In this document: positions 50,373 to 59,911 of the stretch, one piece after another | How positions within the stretch are numbered: position 1 is the stretch's first letter | Layout: each line of letters opens with the position of its first letter | Assembly: GCF_014041915.1 (NCBI RefSeq) | Contig: NZ_CP059472.1 | Location: 992,001 to 1,056,000, forward strand | DNA length: 64,000 nt | Reading direction: 5' to 3' | Source: Marnyiella aurantia | GTDB taxonomy: Bacteria > Bacteroidota > Bacteroidia > Flavobacteriales > Weeksellaceae | Notes under the pieces: model-generated | Seen by the model: only the letters and a program-made list of their open reading frames with translations | Database searches by the model: none | What the model was told of the DNA's origin: nothing | Position numbers and translations under genes: made by a program

Positions 50373-52508
50373 ATGAATCAGCAGCTTTTTGACCTCGCAG
50401 AGAATACAAGCAGAAGCATCTTTCTCACCGGAAAAGCCGGCACAGGTAAGACCACTTTCCTAAGCGAGTTTGTGAGGAAAACCACCAAAAAACATATTGT
50501 TCTGGCTCCAACCGGAATTGCTGCAATTAATGCGGGAGGTGTCACAATACATTCCATGTTCGGACTGCCGCCCCGCACGTTTTTGCCCACGTACGAACGC
50601 ATTGACGGTAACATTGCCCTGAACATCGCCGACCTGATGCTCCATTTTAAGTACCGTAAGGAAAAACTGAAACTTTTACGCGAAATTGAACTGATCATCA
50701 TTGACGAAGTTTCCATGCTCCGTGCCGATGTACTGGACATGATGGATCATTCCCTGCGCTTCGTACGCAGGAGCGACAAGAGGTTTGGTGGGGTCCAGAT
50801 GCTTTTCATTGGCGACCTTTATCAGTTACCCCCGGTTGTACGGGACGAGCATGTATTAAAAAGATACTACAACTCTCCGTTTTTCTTCGAAAGCCATGCG
50901 CTGAAAGAAGTACCGCTGATCACTATTGAACTTACCACAGTTTACCGCCAGACCGATGAAACATTTCTGGAAATCCTGAATGACATACGCGAAGGTGTAG
51001 TTGGTGATATTGATTTTGAGATGCTTAACCGGCGGTATATCCCTGATTTTGAACCGGGGGATGAACCTTATGTTTATCTGACCTCACACAACCGCATGGC
51101 CGACGAAATCAACCGGAAACGGCTGGCAGAACTGCCGGGGAAATCACGTATGTATGCCGCGGATATTGAAGGGACCTTCAGCGAAAACCAATTTCCCAAT
51201 GATGAGGTGCTGGAATTGAAGCCCGGTTGTCAGGTAATGTTTATCCGGAATGACGCAAGCGGCGAGAAAAAGTATTTTAACGGTAAGCTGGCTGAAGTGC
51301 TGGAGGTTGAGGAGAAGGAAATTGTTGTTCAGATTGATGGCAGCGATGAAACCTACATTCTTAAAAAGGAAACGTGGGAGCAGAAAAAATACTCACTGGC
51401 TTCGGATAAAACGATAAAGGAGGAGGTACTGGGGAGTTTTAACCAATACCCCATCCGGCTGGCATGGGCAGTTACCATCCATAAATCGCAGGGGCTCACC
51501 TTTGACCGACTTATAGTTGATGCCGGACAGTCATTTGCTTCGGGTCAGGTTTATGTGGCACTCTCGCGCTGCCGGACTTTGGAAGGCATTGTCCTGAAAT
51601 CGAAGATCACCCCCGAGGTTATTATAACAGACAGACGGGTAGCACAGTTCCAGGATGAAACCCAGGCCAACGACCGGCTGGAGGAGATCCTCAATTCCGA
51701 AAAATATGATTACAGTATCCATAAAATTGTAAACCGCCTGGATTGCCGCTGGATACTTCCTGCCCTGCAGTCGTGGCATAATACAGCAAACAGCAGCAAA
51801 TTTATAGACAGGGATAAAGTGAAATTCCTGTACGAATCCATTAAGCCTGAAGCTGAAAACTTCAACACAATTTTCCGGAAGTTTGAGAAGATAATGCATC
51901 AGAAAACCCAAAGCTTCATCTCCGGCAAAGAAGACTGGAAGGAGGTTGAAGCCAAGGCTAAAGGTGCAGTCAACTTTTTTTTCAACCAGATCAATGCTAA
52001 AGCCTTCTCACCGCTTAAAGAGTTTTATGCTGAAAATAAAGCTGCAAAGGGACTTAAACAGTACAATGAGGATTTCCGGGTTCTGCTGGACGATCTGGAA
52101 GATTACCTAAACAGTCTGAAGTTGCTTCAACTACTGGACATACCACTTTTTGACAAGGCAAATGATGTTGCGGTAACGTCTAAAATAGCTAAGGTACCAT
52201 CGCATATCCTAACCTTCCAGCTTTTTGAAAACGGAAAAACTATTCCTGAAATCTCCCGCGAAAGAGGTCTTGTAGTTGAAACTATTTACGGGCATCTGGC
52301 CAAATTTGCAGAGCGTGGTCTGCTGGAACTGGAGAGGGTATTTGCGAAGGAAAAGATTAAGACATTTGAAAAGGAATTCCGCGAAAAAACCCATGAAAAT
52401 CTTACCGACTGGAAAAAAGCGTTGCCTAATGATTTTGAATTTAACGAAATACGGATTCTGCTGAATCACTACAACTATCAGAAGGAGAAAAATGAAGACG
52501 CTGAATAA
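50373..52508 (+). CDS. Pif1/RecD2-like helicase with C-terminal HTH
   Basis: This 711-residue SF1 helicase has Walker A LTGKAGTGKTTFLSEF near residue 18, LIIIDEVSMLRADVLD (Walker B) near residue 108, GDLYQLPPVV near residue 147 and WAVTIHKSQGLTFDRL near residue 370 (UvrD_C-like motif). FASGQVYVALSRCRTLEG follows. The C-terminal domain has HILTFQLFENGKTIPEIS then RERGLVVETIYGHLAKFAERG, a winged HTH-like segment (HTH_40). The helicase-HTH fusion is a known Bacteroidota arrangement; a role in recombination or replication repair is likely. Confidence 0.88.
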   Translation: MNQQLFDLAENTSRSIFLTGKAGTGKTTFLSEFVRKTTKKHIVLAPTGIAAINAGGVTIHSMFGLPPRTFLPTYERIDGNIALNIADLMLHFKYRKEKLKLLREIELIIIDEVSMLRADVLDMMDHSLRFVRRSDKRFGGVQMLFIGDLYQLPPVVRDEHVLKRYYNSPFFFESHALKEVPLITIELTTVYRQTDETFLEILNDIREGVVGDIDFEMLNRRYIPDFEPGDEPYVYLTSHNRMADEINRKRLAELPGKSRMYAADIEGTFSENQFPNDEVLELKPGCQVMFIRNDASGEKKYFNGKLAEVLEVEEKEIVVQIDGSDETYILKKETWEQKKYSLASDKTIKEEVLGSFNQYPIRLAWAVTIHKSQGLTFDRLIVDAGQSFASGQVYVALSRCRTLEGIVLKSKITPEVIITDRRVAQFQDETQANDRLEEILNSEKYDYSIHKIVNRLDCRWILPALQSWHNTANSSKFIDRDKVKFLYESIKPEAENFNTIFRKFEKIMHQKTQSFISGKEDWKEVEAKAKGAVNFFFNQINAKAFSPLKEFYAENKAAKGLKQYNEDFRVLLDDLEDYLNSLKLLQLLDIPLFDKANDVAVTSKIAKVPSHILTFQLFENGKTIPEISRERGLVVETIYGHLAKFAERGLLELERVFAKEKIKTFEKEFREKTHENLTDWKKALPNDFEFNEIRILLNHYNYQKEKNEDAE

Positions 52509-52540
52509 CTGATCTAAACGTACGAAAACGCAGGTTTCTG

Positions 52541-53095
52541 TTAATAGTAATTGGTATTGCGCAGAATATTTTGATAATTGGAATCTGAAAGTTTTCCTTT
52601 CTGGTGCCAGACAGCAAGAATTTCTTTTCTGTCCAAAAGTTTATTGGCTGAAGTCTGTTCAAAAATAAGTTCCGAAACGGTTCCGTCGGTTTGGGTAATG
52701 ACCATCTGGTTACGGATTCCTTTCGAAATAAATCCGCGGAAATCTCCTTTAACATCGTTGCCAATGAGCCTTAGCTTTTCCACTTCAGCTATCGGAATTA
52801 TTTCTTCATCAACCACAATCCTGTCTTCAAGGATTTCTACCTGCCCTACAGGCCTGGACCGGTTGCGCCCGCTGAAAATCACATAATTCAACGCTGCAAG
52901 AAGGAAAATTCCAACCAAAACCATATTGAGGGTAAAAGTACTCTCCAGGAAAAAATCTTTCTTACGGTAAAATTGAGGAAACAGGCTTAAAGTAAGCAGT
53001 CCTACAATGATGAGTATGTCAACAGCCATCAGAATAACAAGAAACTTTCCTACTGTAAATTTCTTCTCTGCAACTTTACTGAATGTTCTGAACAT
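52541..53095 (-). CDS. Hypothetical membrane protein
   Basis: This 184-residue protein has two hydrophobic helices (around residues 17-40 and 53-70), then a soluble C-terminal domain with short strands (GQVEILEDRIVVDEEIIPIA) that looks PH-like. No family is recognised. It is convergent with the helicase gene (32 bases between stops) and stands alone. Confidence 0.65.
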   Translation of the reverse strand: MFRTFSKVAEKKFTVGKFLVILMAVDILIIVGLLTLSLFPQFYRKKDFFLESTFTLNMVLVGIFLLAALNYVIFSGRNRSRPVGQVEILEDRIVVDEEIIPIAEVEKLRLIGNDVKGDFRGFISKGIRNQMVITQTDGTVSELIFEQTSANKLLDRKEILAVWHQKGKLSDSNYQNILRNTNYY

Positions 53096-53203
53096 GAATA
53101 TTTATGTTGAAGTGGTGATGGATAGTGATCAATCGGTAAGGAAACCCTCCATAACCGACCATCTTAAGTAGACAATATACTGCAAAAGATCCGGAAAAAC
53201 GGA

Positions 53204-53536
53204 TTACGCCTTTTTTACAAATTCGGATTTCAGGGCCATTGAACCGAAACCGTCGATTTTACAGTCGATATTATGGTCAGAATCCGGACGCAGGCGAATA
53301 TTCTTCACCTTAGTTCCCGCTTTCACAGGTTTAGGTGCTCCTTTTACGGGAAGATCTTTTATCACTACTACGCTGTCGCCATCGCGAAGTTCGTTACCGT
53401 TACTGTCCAGAATTTTACTTGCGGCATCAGTCTCTGCCGGATCCCACTCATGAAAGCATTGCGAACAGACCTGTAAATTGTCCTGTTCATAGGTAAATTC
53501 GGAGTTGCATTTCGGGCAAATAATTACGTCTGTCAT
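53204..53536 (-). CDS. YjdM/PhnA-type zinc-ribbon protein
   Basis: This 110-residue protein has an N-terminal zinc ribbon with [10 protein letters not shown] near residue 8 and [10 protein letters not shown] near residue 28. A PhnA-type beta-barrel domain follows with [15 protein letters not shown] near residue 57 and [18 protein letters not shown] at the C-terminus. This matches YjdM (alkylphosphonate utilisation operon protein PhnA, a historical name not tied to phosphonate breakdown). It is a single gene with no other phn genes nearby. Confidence 0.92.
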   Translation of the reverse strand: MTDVIICPKCNSEFTYEQDNLQVCSQCFHEWDPAETDAASKILDSNGNELRDGDSVVVIKDLPVKGAPKPVKAGTKVKNIRLRPDSDHNIDCKIDGFGSMALKSEFVKKA

Positions 53537-53670
53537 GGTATCAGTTTATCTGCCCAAAGATACGGATTTTATTGAAAACGCCTGTTTCAGCCTCCGGCCA
53601 GCGCACGAAATCGTTTTAAAAGATTAAATTTGAACTCTTCTATACTGAAGTTCACTTCAAAGTCCGAATA

Positions 53671-55320
53671 ATGAAATATATAGTTCTCTCCCTCATATCA
53701 GCGCTACTGTTAAGTATATCCTGGCCTACCTACGGTGTGCCCTTCTTTATCCTTATCGCACTCGTCCCGCTGCTGATAATGGAACATGATATAACTAAAT
53801 TCTCGAAAATAAAACACAAGACCGCTGTGGTCTTTGGACTCTCCTATCTGGCATTCGTCATCTGGAACATAGTGACAACAGGCTGGCTGTATGGAGCCAA
53901 AAACCCGGACGGCTCCAATTCGGCATTTGCGGTGGTGGTGCCAGTGCTCACCAATTCACTTCTTTACACTATTGTCTTCACTCTGTATCACCGTTACAAA
54001 TCGGTACAGGGAACTTATTGGGGTCTTGCTTTCCTGGTAGCCCTCTGGATGGCTTTTGAAAAATTCCACCTGGAGTGGGAACTCACCTGGCCCTGGCTAA
54101 ATCTGGGTAATGCCTTTGCTGATTATCCCAAACTTATACAGTGGTATGACACATTGGGAGCCACCGGAGGCAGTTTTTGGATTCTGCTTGTTAACGTGTA
54201 TGCATTTTATACGTTAAGAATTTGGGAAGCCGCACGGAAAAGACAGGCACTAATAAAAAACACGGCGATTCTGGCGGCAGGAGCACTCCTGCCCATGCTC
54301 ATTTCGTACTTCCAGTACACTACCTTCGACGAAAAACCTGTCGGGGAAGTTAATGTATTAATGCTGCAACCCGACCTGGACCCGTATACAGAGAAATACT
54401 CCAAAGACAGCCTTCAGATCTTAGATGAACTGCTGTCTCTGGCAGAACAGGGCTCCGGCGGAAAGATTGATTACTATATCGCGCCCGAAACGGCACTTCC
54501 GGGATACGGATCTATTTCCGAAGGGGGCATTGAACACAGTGCTTTACTCAACGGTCTGAAAAGCTATGCGGCGGGAAAACCGGGCGCTGTATTTGCAACA
54601 GGAATATCTTCACACCGTATCTTCACCAAAGAAGAGGACGCGCCGAAGAATGCCTATCAAAGCAGGCAAGGCATGTGGGTAGAGAGCTACAATACAGCGG
54701 TGCAGGTTACGCCAGCACAAAAAACGCAGGTATATCATAAAGGCAAACTGGTGCCGGGCGTGGAGATATTTCCCTACATTGGAACACTGAAACCCATTCT
54801 GGGTGACGCGATGCTGAATCTGGGTGGAACCGTAGCCTCATTGGGAATTGATGAGGAGCGCAAGGTTTTCAGCAACCCTTACAATTCAGGCAAACTGGCA
54901 CCGGTAATCTGCTACGAAAGTATTTACGGCGAGTTTACGGGAGAATACATTAAAAAAGGTGCGAATTTCCTTGCCATTATGACCAACGACAGCTGGTGGG
55001 GCGTAAGCCAGGGACATAAACAACTGCTGTGTTATGCACGGTTACGGGCAATAGAGACCAGACGCGAGATCGCACGTGCGGCAAACAGCGGTATATCGGC
55101 ACATATAAATGCACGGGGTGATATTGAAGCCGACACCTTTTACGGTGACCAAACTATCCTGTTTGGAAAAATTAAACTTTATGAAGGGCAAACAATTTAC
55201 ACCAGAACCGGTGATCTTCTGTCGCGAATCTGTATCTTTGCCCTCGGATTCCTTCTGTTTTACCCCATCCTGAAGAAACTTCAGGTTATGAAAGAAACAT
55301 TTGGGAAGAAAAAGATATGA
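53671..55320 (+). CDS. lnt: Apolipoprotein N-acyltransferase
   Basis: This 549-residue protein has about six N-terminal membrane spans (residues 1-210) and a CN-hydrolase domain. Catalytic residues are Glu in IAPETALPG (about 267), Lys in VYHKGKLVPG near residue 365 and Cys in PVICYESIYG near residue 420. It acylates the amino group of diacylglyceryl-Cys on lipoproteins, several of which are encoded in this window. It is preceded by a 130-base gap and not clearly linked to the ribosomal genes downstream (95 bases). Confidence 0.92.
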   Translation: MKYIVLSLISALLLSISWPTYGVPFFILIALVPLLIMEHDITKFSKIKHKTAVVFGLSYLAFVIWNIVTTGWLYGAKNPDGSNSAFAVVVPVLTNSLLYTIVFTLYHRYKSVQGTYWGLAFLVALWMAFEKFHLEWELTWPWLNLGNAFADYPKLIQWYDTLGATGGSFWILLVNVYAFYTLRIWEAARKRQALIKNTAILAAGALLPMLISYFQYTTFDEKPVGEVNVLMLQPDLDPYTEKYSKDSLQILDELLSLAEQGSGGKIDYYIAPETALPGYGSISEGGIEHSALLNGLKSYAAGKPGAVFATGISSHRIFTKEEDAPKNAYQSRQGMWVESYNTAVQVTPAQKTQVYHKGKLVPGVEIFPYIGTLKPILGDAMLNLGGTVASLGIDEERKVFSNPYNSGKLAPVICYESIYGEFTGEYIKKGANFLAIMTNDSWWGVSQGHKQLLCYARLRAIETRREIARAANSGISAHINARGDIEADTFYGDQTILFGKIKLYEGQTIYTRTGDLLSRICIFALGFLLFYPILKKLQVMKETFGKKKI

Positions 55321-55345
55321 TTTGCAGTTATTTAATTTACAAATA

Positions 55346-55377
55346 TTTGCCTAAGTAATATTTTCTTCATAGTTTTG
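55346..55377 (+). promoter_or_regulatory. Promoter of the rpmB-rpmG operon
   Basis: TTTG at 55346-55349 and TAGTTTTG at 55370-55377, with 20 bases between them, match the Bacteroidota -33 and -7 elements. The rpmB ATG is 38 bases further on, so a short leader is expected. Confidence 0.6.
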
Positions 55378-55415
55378 CAAACTCAAATAATTAAGTCAAA
55401 AAAGAACATCGAGAT

Positions 55416-55652
55416 ATGTCAAGAATTTGCCAAATAACAGGAAAGCGTGCAATGGTTGGTAACAACGTTTCCCACGCTAACAACAAAACGAAGCGTCGTT
55501 TTGAAATTAATTTGTTGGAAAAGAAATTTTACATTCCGGAAACAGAAGAGAACATTACACTGAAGGTTTCTGCTCACGGATTGAGGATCATCAATAAAGT
55601 TGGGATCGAGGAAGCAGTTCAGAGAGGAAAAAGAAACGGATTTATTAAATAA
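55416..55652 (+). CDS. rpmB: 50S ribosomal protein L28
   Basis: This 78-residue protein begins [20 protein letters not shown] and continues [19 protein letters not shown], the L28 pattern. It is preceded by its promoter and followed by rpmG after 9 bases. Confidence 0.96.
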   Translation: MSRICQITGKRAMVGNNVSHANNKTKRRFEINLLEKKFYIPETEENITLKVSAHGLRIINKVGIEEAVQRGKRNGFIK

Positions 55653-55661
55653 TTAGTAATC

Positions 55662-55844
55662 ATGGCAAAAAAAGGTAACAGAGTTCAGGTAATCCTGGAA
55701 TGCACCGAGCATAAGGAAACAGGGATGGCCGGAATGAGCAGATACATCACCACCAAGAACAAGAAAAATACTACTGAAAGACTGGAGCTTAAGAAATACA
55801 ATCCTGTTTTGAAGAAGTATACCCTTCACAAAGAAATTAAGTAA
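55662..55844 (+). CDS. rpmG: 50S ribosomal protein L33
   Basis: This 60-residue protein contains [27 protein letters not shown] and the C-terminal [15 protein letters not shown]. It has no CxxC zinc pair (a Cys remains in LECTE), a zinc-independent type. It is followed 21 bases later by the small DUF4295 gene in the usual Bacteroidota order. Confidence 0.96.
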   Translation: MAKKGNRVQVILECTEHKETGMAGMSRYITTKNKKNTTERLELKKYNPVLKKYTLHKEIK

Positions 55845-55865
55845 TCTTTATAAAGAAATAGTACA

Positions 55866-56018
55866 ATGGCAAAGAAAGTTGTAGCAACCCTGAAAGACGC
55901 CAGCTCTAAAAAGATGGCAAAAGTGGTAAAGATGAACAAATCTCCTAAAAGCGGAGCGTACATTTTTGAAGAAAAAGTAATGAACGCTGATGATGTTGAT
56001 GCTTTCCTAAAGAAATAA
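55866..56018 (+). CDS. DUF4295 small protein (possible ribosomal component)
   Basis: This 50-residue protein, MAKKVVATLKDASSKKMAKV through VDAFLKK, is short and basic. The DUF4295 family occurs directly downstream of rpmB-rpmG in Bacteroidota, where it has been proposed as a ribosome-associated protein. Here it lies 21 bases after rpmG and is followed by a terminator before ftsY. Confidence 0.9.
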   Translation: MAKKVVATLKDASSKKMAKVVKMNKSPKSGAYIFEEKVMNADDVDAFLKK

Positions 56019-56044
56019 TCTACATTACAACGTAATGATATTGG

Positions 56045-56072
56045 ACTACTCAAATTATTGGGTAGTTTTTTT
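56045..56072 (+). terminator. Terminator of the rpmB-rpmG-DUF4295 operon
   Basis: ACTACTCAA pairs with TTGGGTAGT (8 Watson-Crick pairs and one G-T) around a short loop, followed by T7. Confidence 0.75.
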
Positions 56073-56182
56073 ATTTATCTTTGTATTGGCAGCTTACAGA
56101 GCTTAAATTCTTCTAAATTGTGCTGCTGTGTGCCTTAAAATATAACCGGACCTTTGCTGTCTGAAATCTGATATCTCCCCAT

Positions 56183-57136
56183 ATGAGTTGGTTTAAAAAA
56201 ATATTCAATAAACAGGAAAAAGAAACACTAAACCAGGGTCTGGAAAAGTCCAGCCAGGGATTTTTTGATAAAGTATCCAAAGCGGTAGTAGGAAAAAGCA
56301 AAGTAGATGAAGATGTACTGGATGACCTGGAAGAAATCCTGATCCGTTCGGATGTGGGTGCTGCCACAACTGTAAAGATTATTGAAAGGATTGAAAAACG
56401 TGTAGCACGGGACAAATATGTAGGAACTGAAGAGCTGGACACGATTCTTAGAGAAGAGATTACCGGACTGCTGCTGGAAAACCCGCATGCCTCCACACAG
56501 AATATTGACGTCAGCAAGAAACCCTATGTTATTATGGTGGTGGGCGTAAACGGCGTTGGTAAAACTACAACCATTGGCAAGTTGGCTCATCAGTTTAAAT
56601 CCGAAGGAAAAAAAGTGGTGCTTGGTGCTGCGGATACCTTCCGCGCAGCAGCTGTAGAGCAGCTCGTGATCTGGAGCGAACGTGTAGGTGTGCCGATCGT
56701 AAAGCAGGGCATGGGATCCGATCCGGCATCAGTGGCTTTTGATACAGTACAAAGCGGCGTGGCACAGGGTGCAGATGTGATCATTATTGATACAGCTGGA
56801 AGGCTTCACAATAAAGTGAACCTAATGAATGAGCTGACCAAGATTAAGAAGGTCATGCAAAAAGTTATTCCTGATGCGCCTCATGAGATCCTTTTAGTAT
56901 TGGATGGATCAACAGGTCAGAACGCTTTTGAGCAGGCCAGGCAGTTCACGGCAGCTACTGAAGTGAGCGCTCTGGCAGTGACCAAACTGGACGGTACGGC
57001 TAAAGGTGGTGTAGTGATAGGAATCTCGGATCAGTTTCAGATACCCGTAAAATATATTGGGGTTGGAGAGAAAATGAACGATCTGCAATTGTTTAACGGT
57101 GCTGAGTTCGTGGACTCCTTTTTCAGACGCAGCTAG
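56183..57136 (+). CDS. ftsY: Signal recognition particle receptor FtsY
   Basis: This 317-residue NG-domain GTPase lacks a long acidic A domain; the N-terminus is short and charged. Motifs are GVNGVGKTTTIGKLAHQF near residue 119, AADTFRAAAVEQL near residue 148, DTAGRLHNKVNLMNEL near residue 204 and TKLDGTAKGGVVIG near residue 269. It docks the SRP-ribosome complex at the membrane. It lies after the ribosomal-protein genes, as in many Bacteroidota. Confidence 0.95.
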   Translation: MSWFKKIFNKQEKETLNQGLEKSSQGFFDKVSKAVVGKSKVDEDVLDDLEEILIRSDVGAATTVKIIERIEKRVARDKYVGTEELDTILREEITGLLLENPHASTQNIDVSKKPYVIMVVGVNGVGKTTTIGKLAHQFKSEGKKVVLGAADTFRAAAVEQLVIWSERVGVPIVKQGMGSDPASVAFDTVQSGVAQGADVIIIDTAGRLHNKVNLMNELTKIKKVMQKVIPDAPHEILLVLDGSTGQNAFEQARQFTAATEVSALAVTKLDGTAKGGVVIGISDQFQIPVKYIGVGEKMNDLQLFNGAEFVDSFFRRS

Positions 57137-57261
57137 TCTTTTAAAATTTTAGTGTTTTTTTATATCATTTCAATAATTATATAGTCTTACTTCAAAAAGG
57201 TCCAACTTTAGCTTAGAGAAAGTAAATCAATAATAATTATTAACATTAAAATTTTAAAACT

Positions 57262-57516
57262 ATGGGTATTTTAACTTGGATCATTTTTGGTCTTATCGCA
57301 GGAGCAATCGCAAAATTCATTATGCCGGGTAATCAGGGTATGGGTTGGTTAATGACTATCATTCTCGGTATCGTAGGCGCATTTGTTGGAGGCTGGATCG
57401 GAAGTATGTTCGGCTGGGGAACAGTAGATGATTTTGATTTCAGAAGCATTATCCTTGCAGTTGTGGGCGCCCTGTTAGTCCTCTGGATTTACGGTATGGC
57501 TACCAGACGTGGATAA
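57262..57516 (+). CDS. GlsB/YeaQ/YmgE family stress membrane protein
   Basis: This 84-residue protein has three hydrophobic stretches with the repeated G-rich family pattern ILTWIIFGLIAGAIAKFI, GWLMTIILGIVGAFVGGWIG and AVVGALLVLWIYGM. These transglycosylase-associated proteins are linked to osmotic or general stress. The gene stands alone and ends at a strong terminator. Confidence 0.92.
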   Translation: MGILTWIIFGLIAGAIAKFIMPGNQGMGWLMTIILGIVGAFVGGWIGSMFGWGTVDDFDFRSIILAVVGALLVLWIYGMATRRG

Positions 57517-57538
57517 TCATTAAAAAAACAAAAAACAG

Positions 57539-57573
57539 ATCCCTCACCAATAAAGGCGAGGGATTTATTTTTT
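57539..57573 (+). terminator. Intrinsic terminator of the GlsB-type gene
   Basis: ATCCCTC and GAGGGAT form a 7-bp stem with a 12-base loop, followed by a T-rich tract. The plus-strand orientation fits the preceding gene. Confidence 0.68.
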
Positions 57574-57589
57574 TTACCTGCAAGAGTTG

Positions 57590-59347
57590 CTACTGAAGTC
57601 TTATTGTATATGGCATACCCATAATAATACCTGACTGTAGTTTGGGATTTGTTATCTGCTCAAAAAGCTGATAGTTCTCCTTACCAATTTTATTCTTGAT
57701 GAATCGTGCAGAAATTTCATTCTCATTGAAATCTTGAAAAAACTGCTCCCATTGCGAGCGCTTTTTAGGATATTCGGCCACACTGTAATCTTTCACATTA
57801 GCTTTCTTGGCAGCAAATGCCAATGCATCTTTTAAGGATCCAAGTTCATCTACCAACCCATTTTGCTTCGCACGGGTACCGGACCAAACCCGGCCGCCAC
57901 CAAGTTCATCAATCTGTGTATAGGACATTTTACGGTTTTGAGTAACAAAATGAACAAACCGTTTGTAGGTACCTTCTACGCTTTTGGTCATTACCCTCAC
58001 TGTTCCCGGGGACACGCCGTTTATAAGGGAAAAGTTATTGGAATTGGCATTAGTTGTTACGCCATGCGCATAAATGCCGTTTCTGTTTGCCATCTCTTTG
58101 GCATAAGGTATCATTCCGAATACACCGATAGAACCTGTTATCGTATTTTGCTCAGAGTAAATTCTGTCCGCAGCCATTGCAATATAATATCCACCGGAAG
58201 CAGCATAATCGCCAAAGGAGACAACAAGTGGTTTTTTCTTTTTCAGTTGCTGCAGTTCAAATAATATCTCATCGGACGCATTTGCGCTTCCGCCCGGTGA
58301 ATTAACCCTAAGGACTACCGCTTTCACATCTTCATCGTCTGTGAGTTTCTTAATATCTTTTACAAAATTCTGCGCATAGATATCTTTTGTTCCTTCACCG
58401 TTATAGATGGCGCCTGATGCATAAAGGACAGCTACTTTATTTTTGTCCGATTTGTCATCATCTTTATAAGAACGGATATATTTTGATAAACTAATCCGGT
58501 TAATATCATCCTTTTCCTTCAGTTTTAATTTTGATTTTAAGATGTCATCGTACTGGGATTTCTGAAGAAGTTTATCTGCAAGTCTGTGCTGCACGGTCAG
58601 TTCAGGAATAACTCCGTAAAGGCTGTCCACTACCATTGTTAGTTGTGCAGGGGAGATTTTTCTGGAAGCAGCTATTTTTGTAGAATTTACACTCCAGATA
58701 TCAGTAAGGAGTGTGCTTAGCTGTTCGCGGTTTTCATCAGACATATCATCACGCATATATGGCTCTACCGCTGCCTTATATTTCCCGTGACGTATAACTT
58801 CAAGCCCAATCCCGTATTTTTCGGCAAAACTTTTCATGTACATCACTTCGGTACCCAGTCCTTTCAACTCAATTCCGCCGGAAGGATTTAAGTAATACTG
58901 ATCTGCGACAGAGCCCAGGTAGTAGGCAGGCTGGGATACGGTATTTCCATATGCAAGAACAAACTTGCCGGATTTCCGGAAATCCTGCAGAGCATTCCGG
59001 ATTTCATCCAACTGAGTCATTCCTGCACTGATGAAATCGGTTTCAATACTTATCCCTTCAATCTTAGAGTCAGATTTAGCTTTGTTGATTGCGTTTACTG
59101 CATCATAAACCAATACATTTTTGGAAGGACTGTTAAAAGCGAAAAGATCACCCTGATCTTCAGTGGGACTGTCAATAATATTGGTTTTCATATCGAGGGT
59201 GAGTACCGAGTTCTTTTTAACCTGCGTTTTGTTGTCGCCTGCAGCTGCACTCACAGCCATCATCAATATAAAAAAAACTGTAAATACGCCACCAATCAAC
59301 AGGATTGCGACTATATTTGCAAGAACATTTCTGAAAAAACTTTTCAT
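57590..59347 (-). CDS. sppA: Signal peptide peptidase SppA (67-kDa type)
   Basis: This 585-residue protein has an N-terminal membrane anchor (NIVAILLIGGVFTVFFILMM). The two-domain long form is expected, with the catalytic Lys in VIRHGKYKAAVEPYMRDDM (near residue 184) in the first domain. The nucleophile Ser lies in FGDYAASGGYYIAMAAD near residue 380 in the second. It digests leftover signal peptides. The promoter region is divergent from folK, with 22 bases between the two starts. Confidence 0.92.
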   Translation of the reverse strand: MKSFFRNVLANIVAILLIGGVFTVFFILMMAVSAAAGDNKTQVKKNSVLTLDMKTNIIDSPTEDQGDLFAFNSPSKNVLVYDAVNAINKAKSDSKIEGISIETDFISAGMTQLDEIRNALQDFRKSGKFVLAYGNTVSQPAYYLGSVADQYYLNPSGGIELKGLGTEVMYMKSFAEKYGIGLEVIRHGKYKAAVEPYMRDDMSDENREQLSTLLTDIWSVNSTKIAASRKISPAQLTMVVDSLYGVIPELTVQHRLADKLLQKSQYDDILKSKLKLKEKDDINRISLSKYIRSYKDDDKSDKNKVAVLYASGAIYNGEGTKDIYAQNFVKDIKKLTDDEDVKAVVLRVNSPGGSANASDEILFELQQLKKKKPLVVSFGDYAASGGYYIAMAADRIYSEQNTITGSIGVFGMIPYAKEMANRNGIYAHGVTTNANSNNFSLINGVSPGTVRVMTKSVEGTYKRFVHFVTQNRKMSYTQIDELGGGRVWSGTRAKQNGLVDELGSLKDALAFAAKKANVKDYSVAEYPKKRSQWEQFFQDFNENEISARFIKNKIGKENYQLFEQITNPKLQSGIIMGMPYTIRLQ

Positions 59348-59369
59348 AATAATTATAGAATTTCAAGAT

Positions 59370-59798
59370 ATGTCGCACAATGAAGCCATTTTGTTACTGG
59401 GAAGCAACCTGGGAAGCACTGAAAAAAATATAAAAATGGCATTAGAGTTGCTAGAGAAGAGTAACTGCGTAATAAAACGTAAAAGTAAGGTACTGTTAAC
59501 TGAACCTGTTGAGTTCAAATCTGAACATATATTTTGTAATATTGCAGTATTGATCAGTACAAATCTGTCGCCTGTATGTTTACTCAAGGAGGTAAAAAAA
59601 ATTGAAAAGGAAATGGGACGCATGCAGGACAGCGGAGATGGCAGAGGATATATGGATCGGATAATTGATATAGACATTGTTACATTTAACGGAATACTTT
59701 TTATATCCGCATACCTTCAGATACCACATGTAAAACATTTGCATGGCCGGGATTTCTCAAAGGAACTGATTGCTGATCTACGTAGTGAAATTAACTAG
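59370..59798 (+). CDS. folK: 2-amino-4-hydroxy-6-hydroxymethyldihydropteridine diphosphokinase
   Basis: This 142-residue protein starts at MSHNEAILLLGSNLGS; a longer in-frame read-through from inside sppA is not a credible start. HPPK motifs are LLGSNLGS and MDRIIDIDIVTFNG near residue 102 (normally RxxDLDIL). LQIPHVKHLHGRDF near the C-terminus replaces PHPRxxxRxF. It pyrophosphorylates the pterin alcohol made by FolB (38.4 kb). It is divergent from sppA. Confidence 0.9.
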   Translation: MSHNEAILLLGSNLGSTEKNIKMALELLEKSNCVIKRKSKVLLTEPVEFKSEHIFCNIAVLISTNLSPVCLLKEVKKIEKEMGRMQDSGDGRGYMDRIIDIDIVTFNGILFISAYLQIPHVKHLHGRDFSKELIADLRSEIN

Positions 59799-59911
59799 AA
59801 CAACAGCTTAAGGATAGAAGTTTTAAATGGTAAGGGATTTCATTTTGCTTCTCTGAATCAATATGCTGTTAAAGATAAAAAATCAATTATTAACATTAAA
59901 AATAATAAATT

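Noticed and set aside
53204-53536. Phosphonate-degradation gene because of the PhnA name
   Set aside because: The name is historical; no phn pathway genes are nearby and YjdM-type proteins are not phosphonate hydrolases.
59163-59369. N-terminal extension of FolK from an upstream in-frame start
   Set aside because: The extra 69 residues are antisense to sppA, and the HPPK motif begins right after the ATG at 59370.
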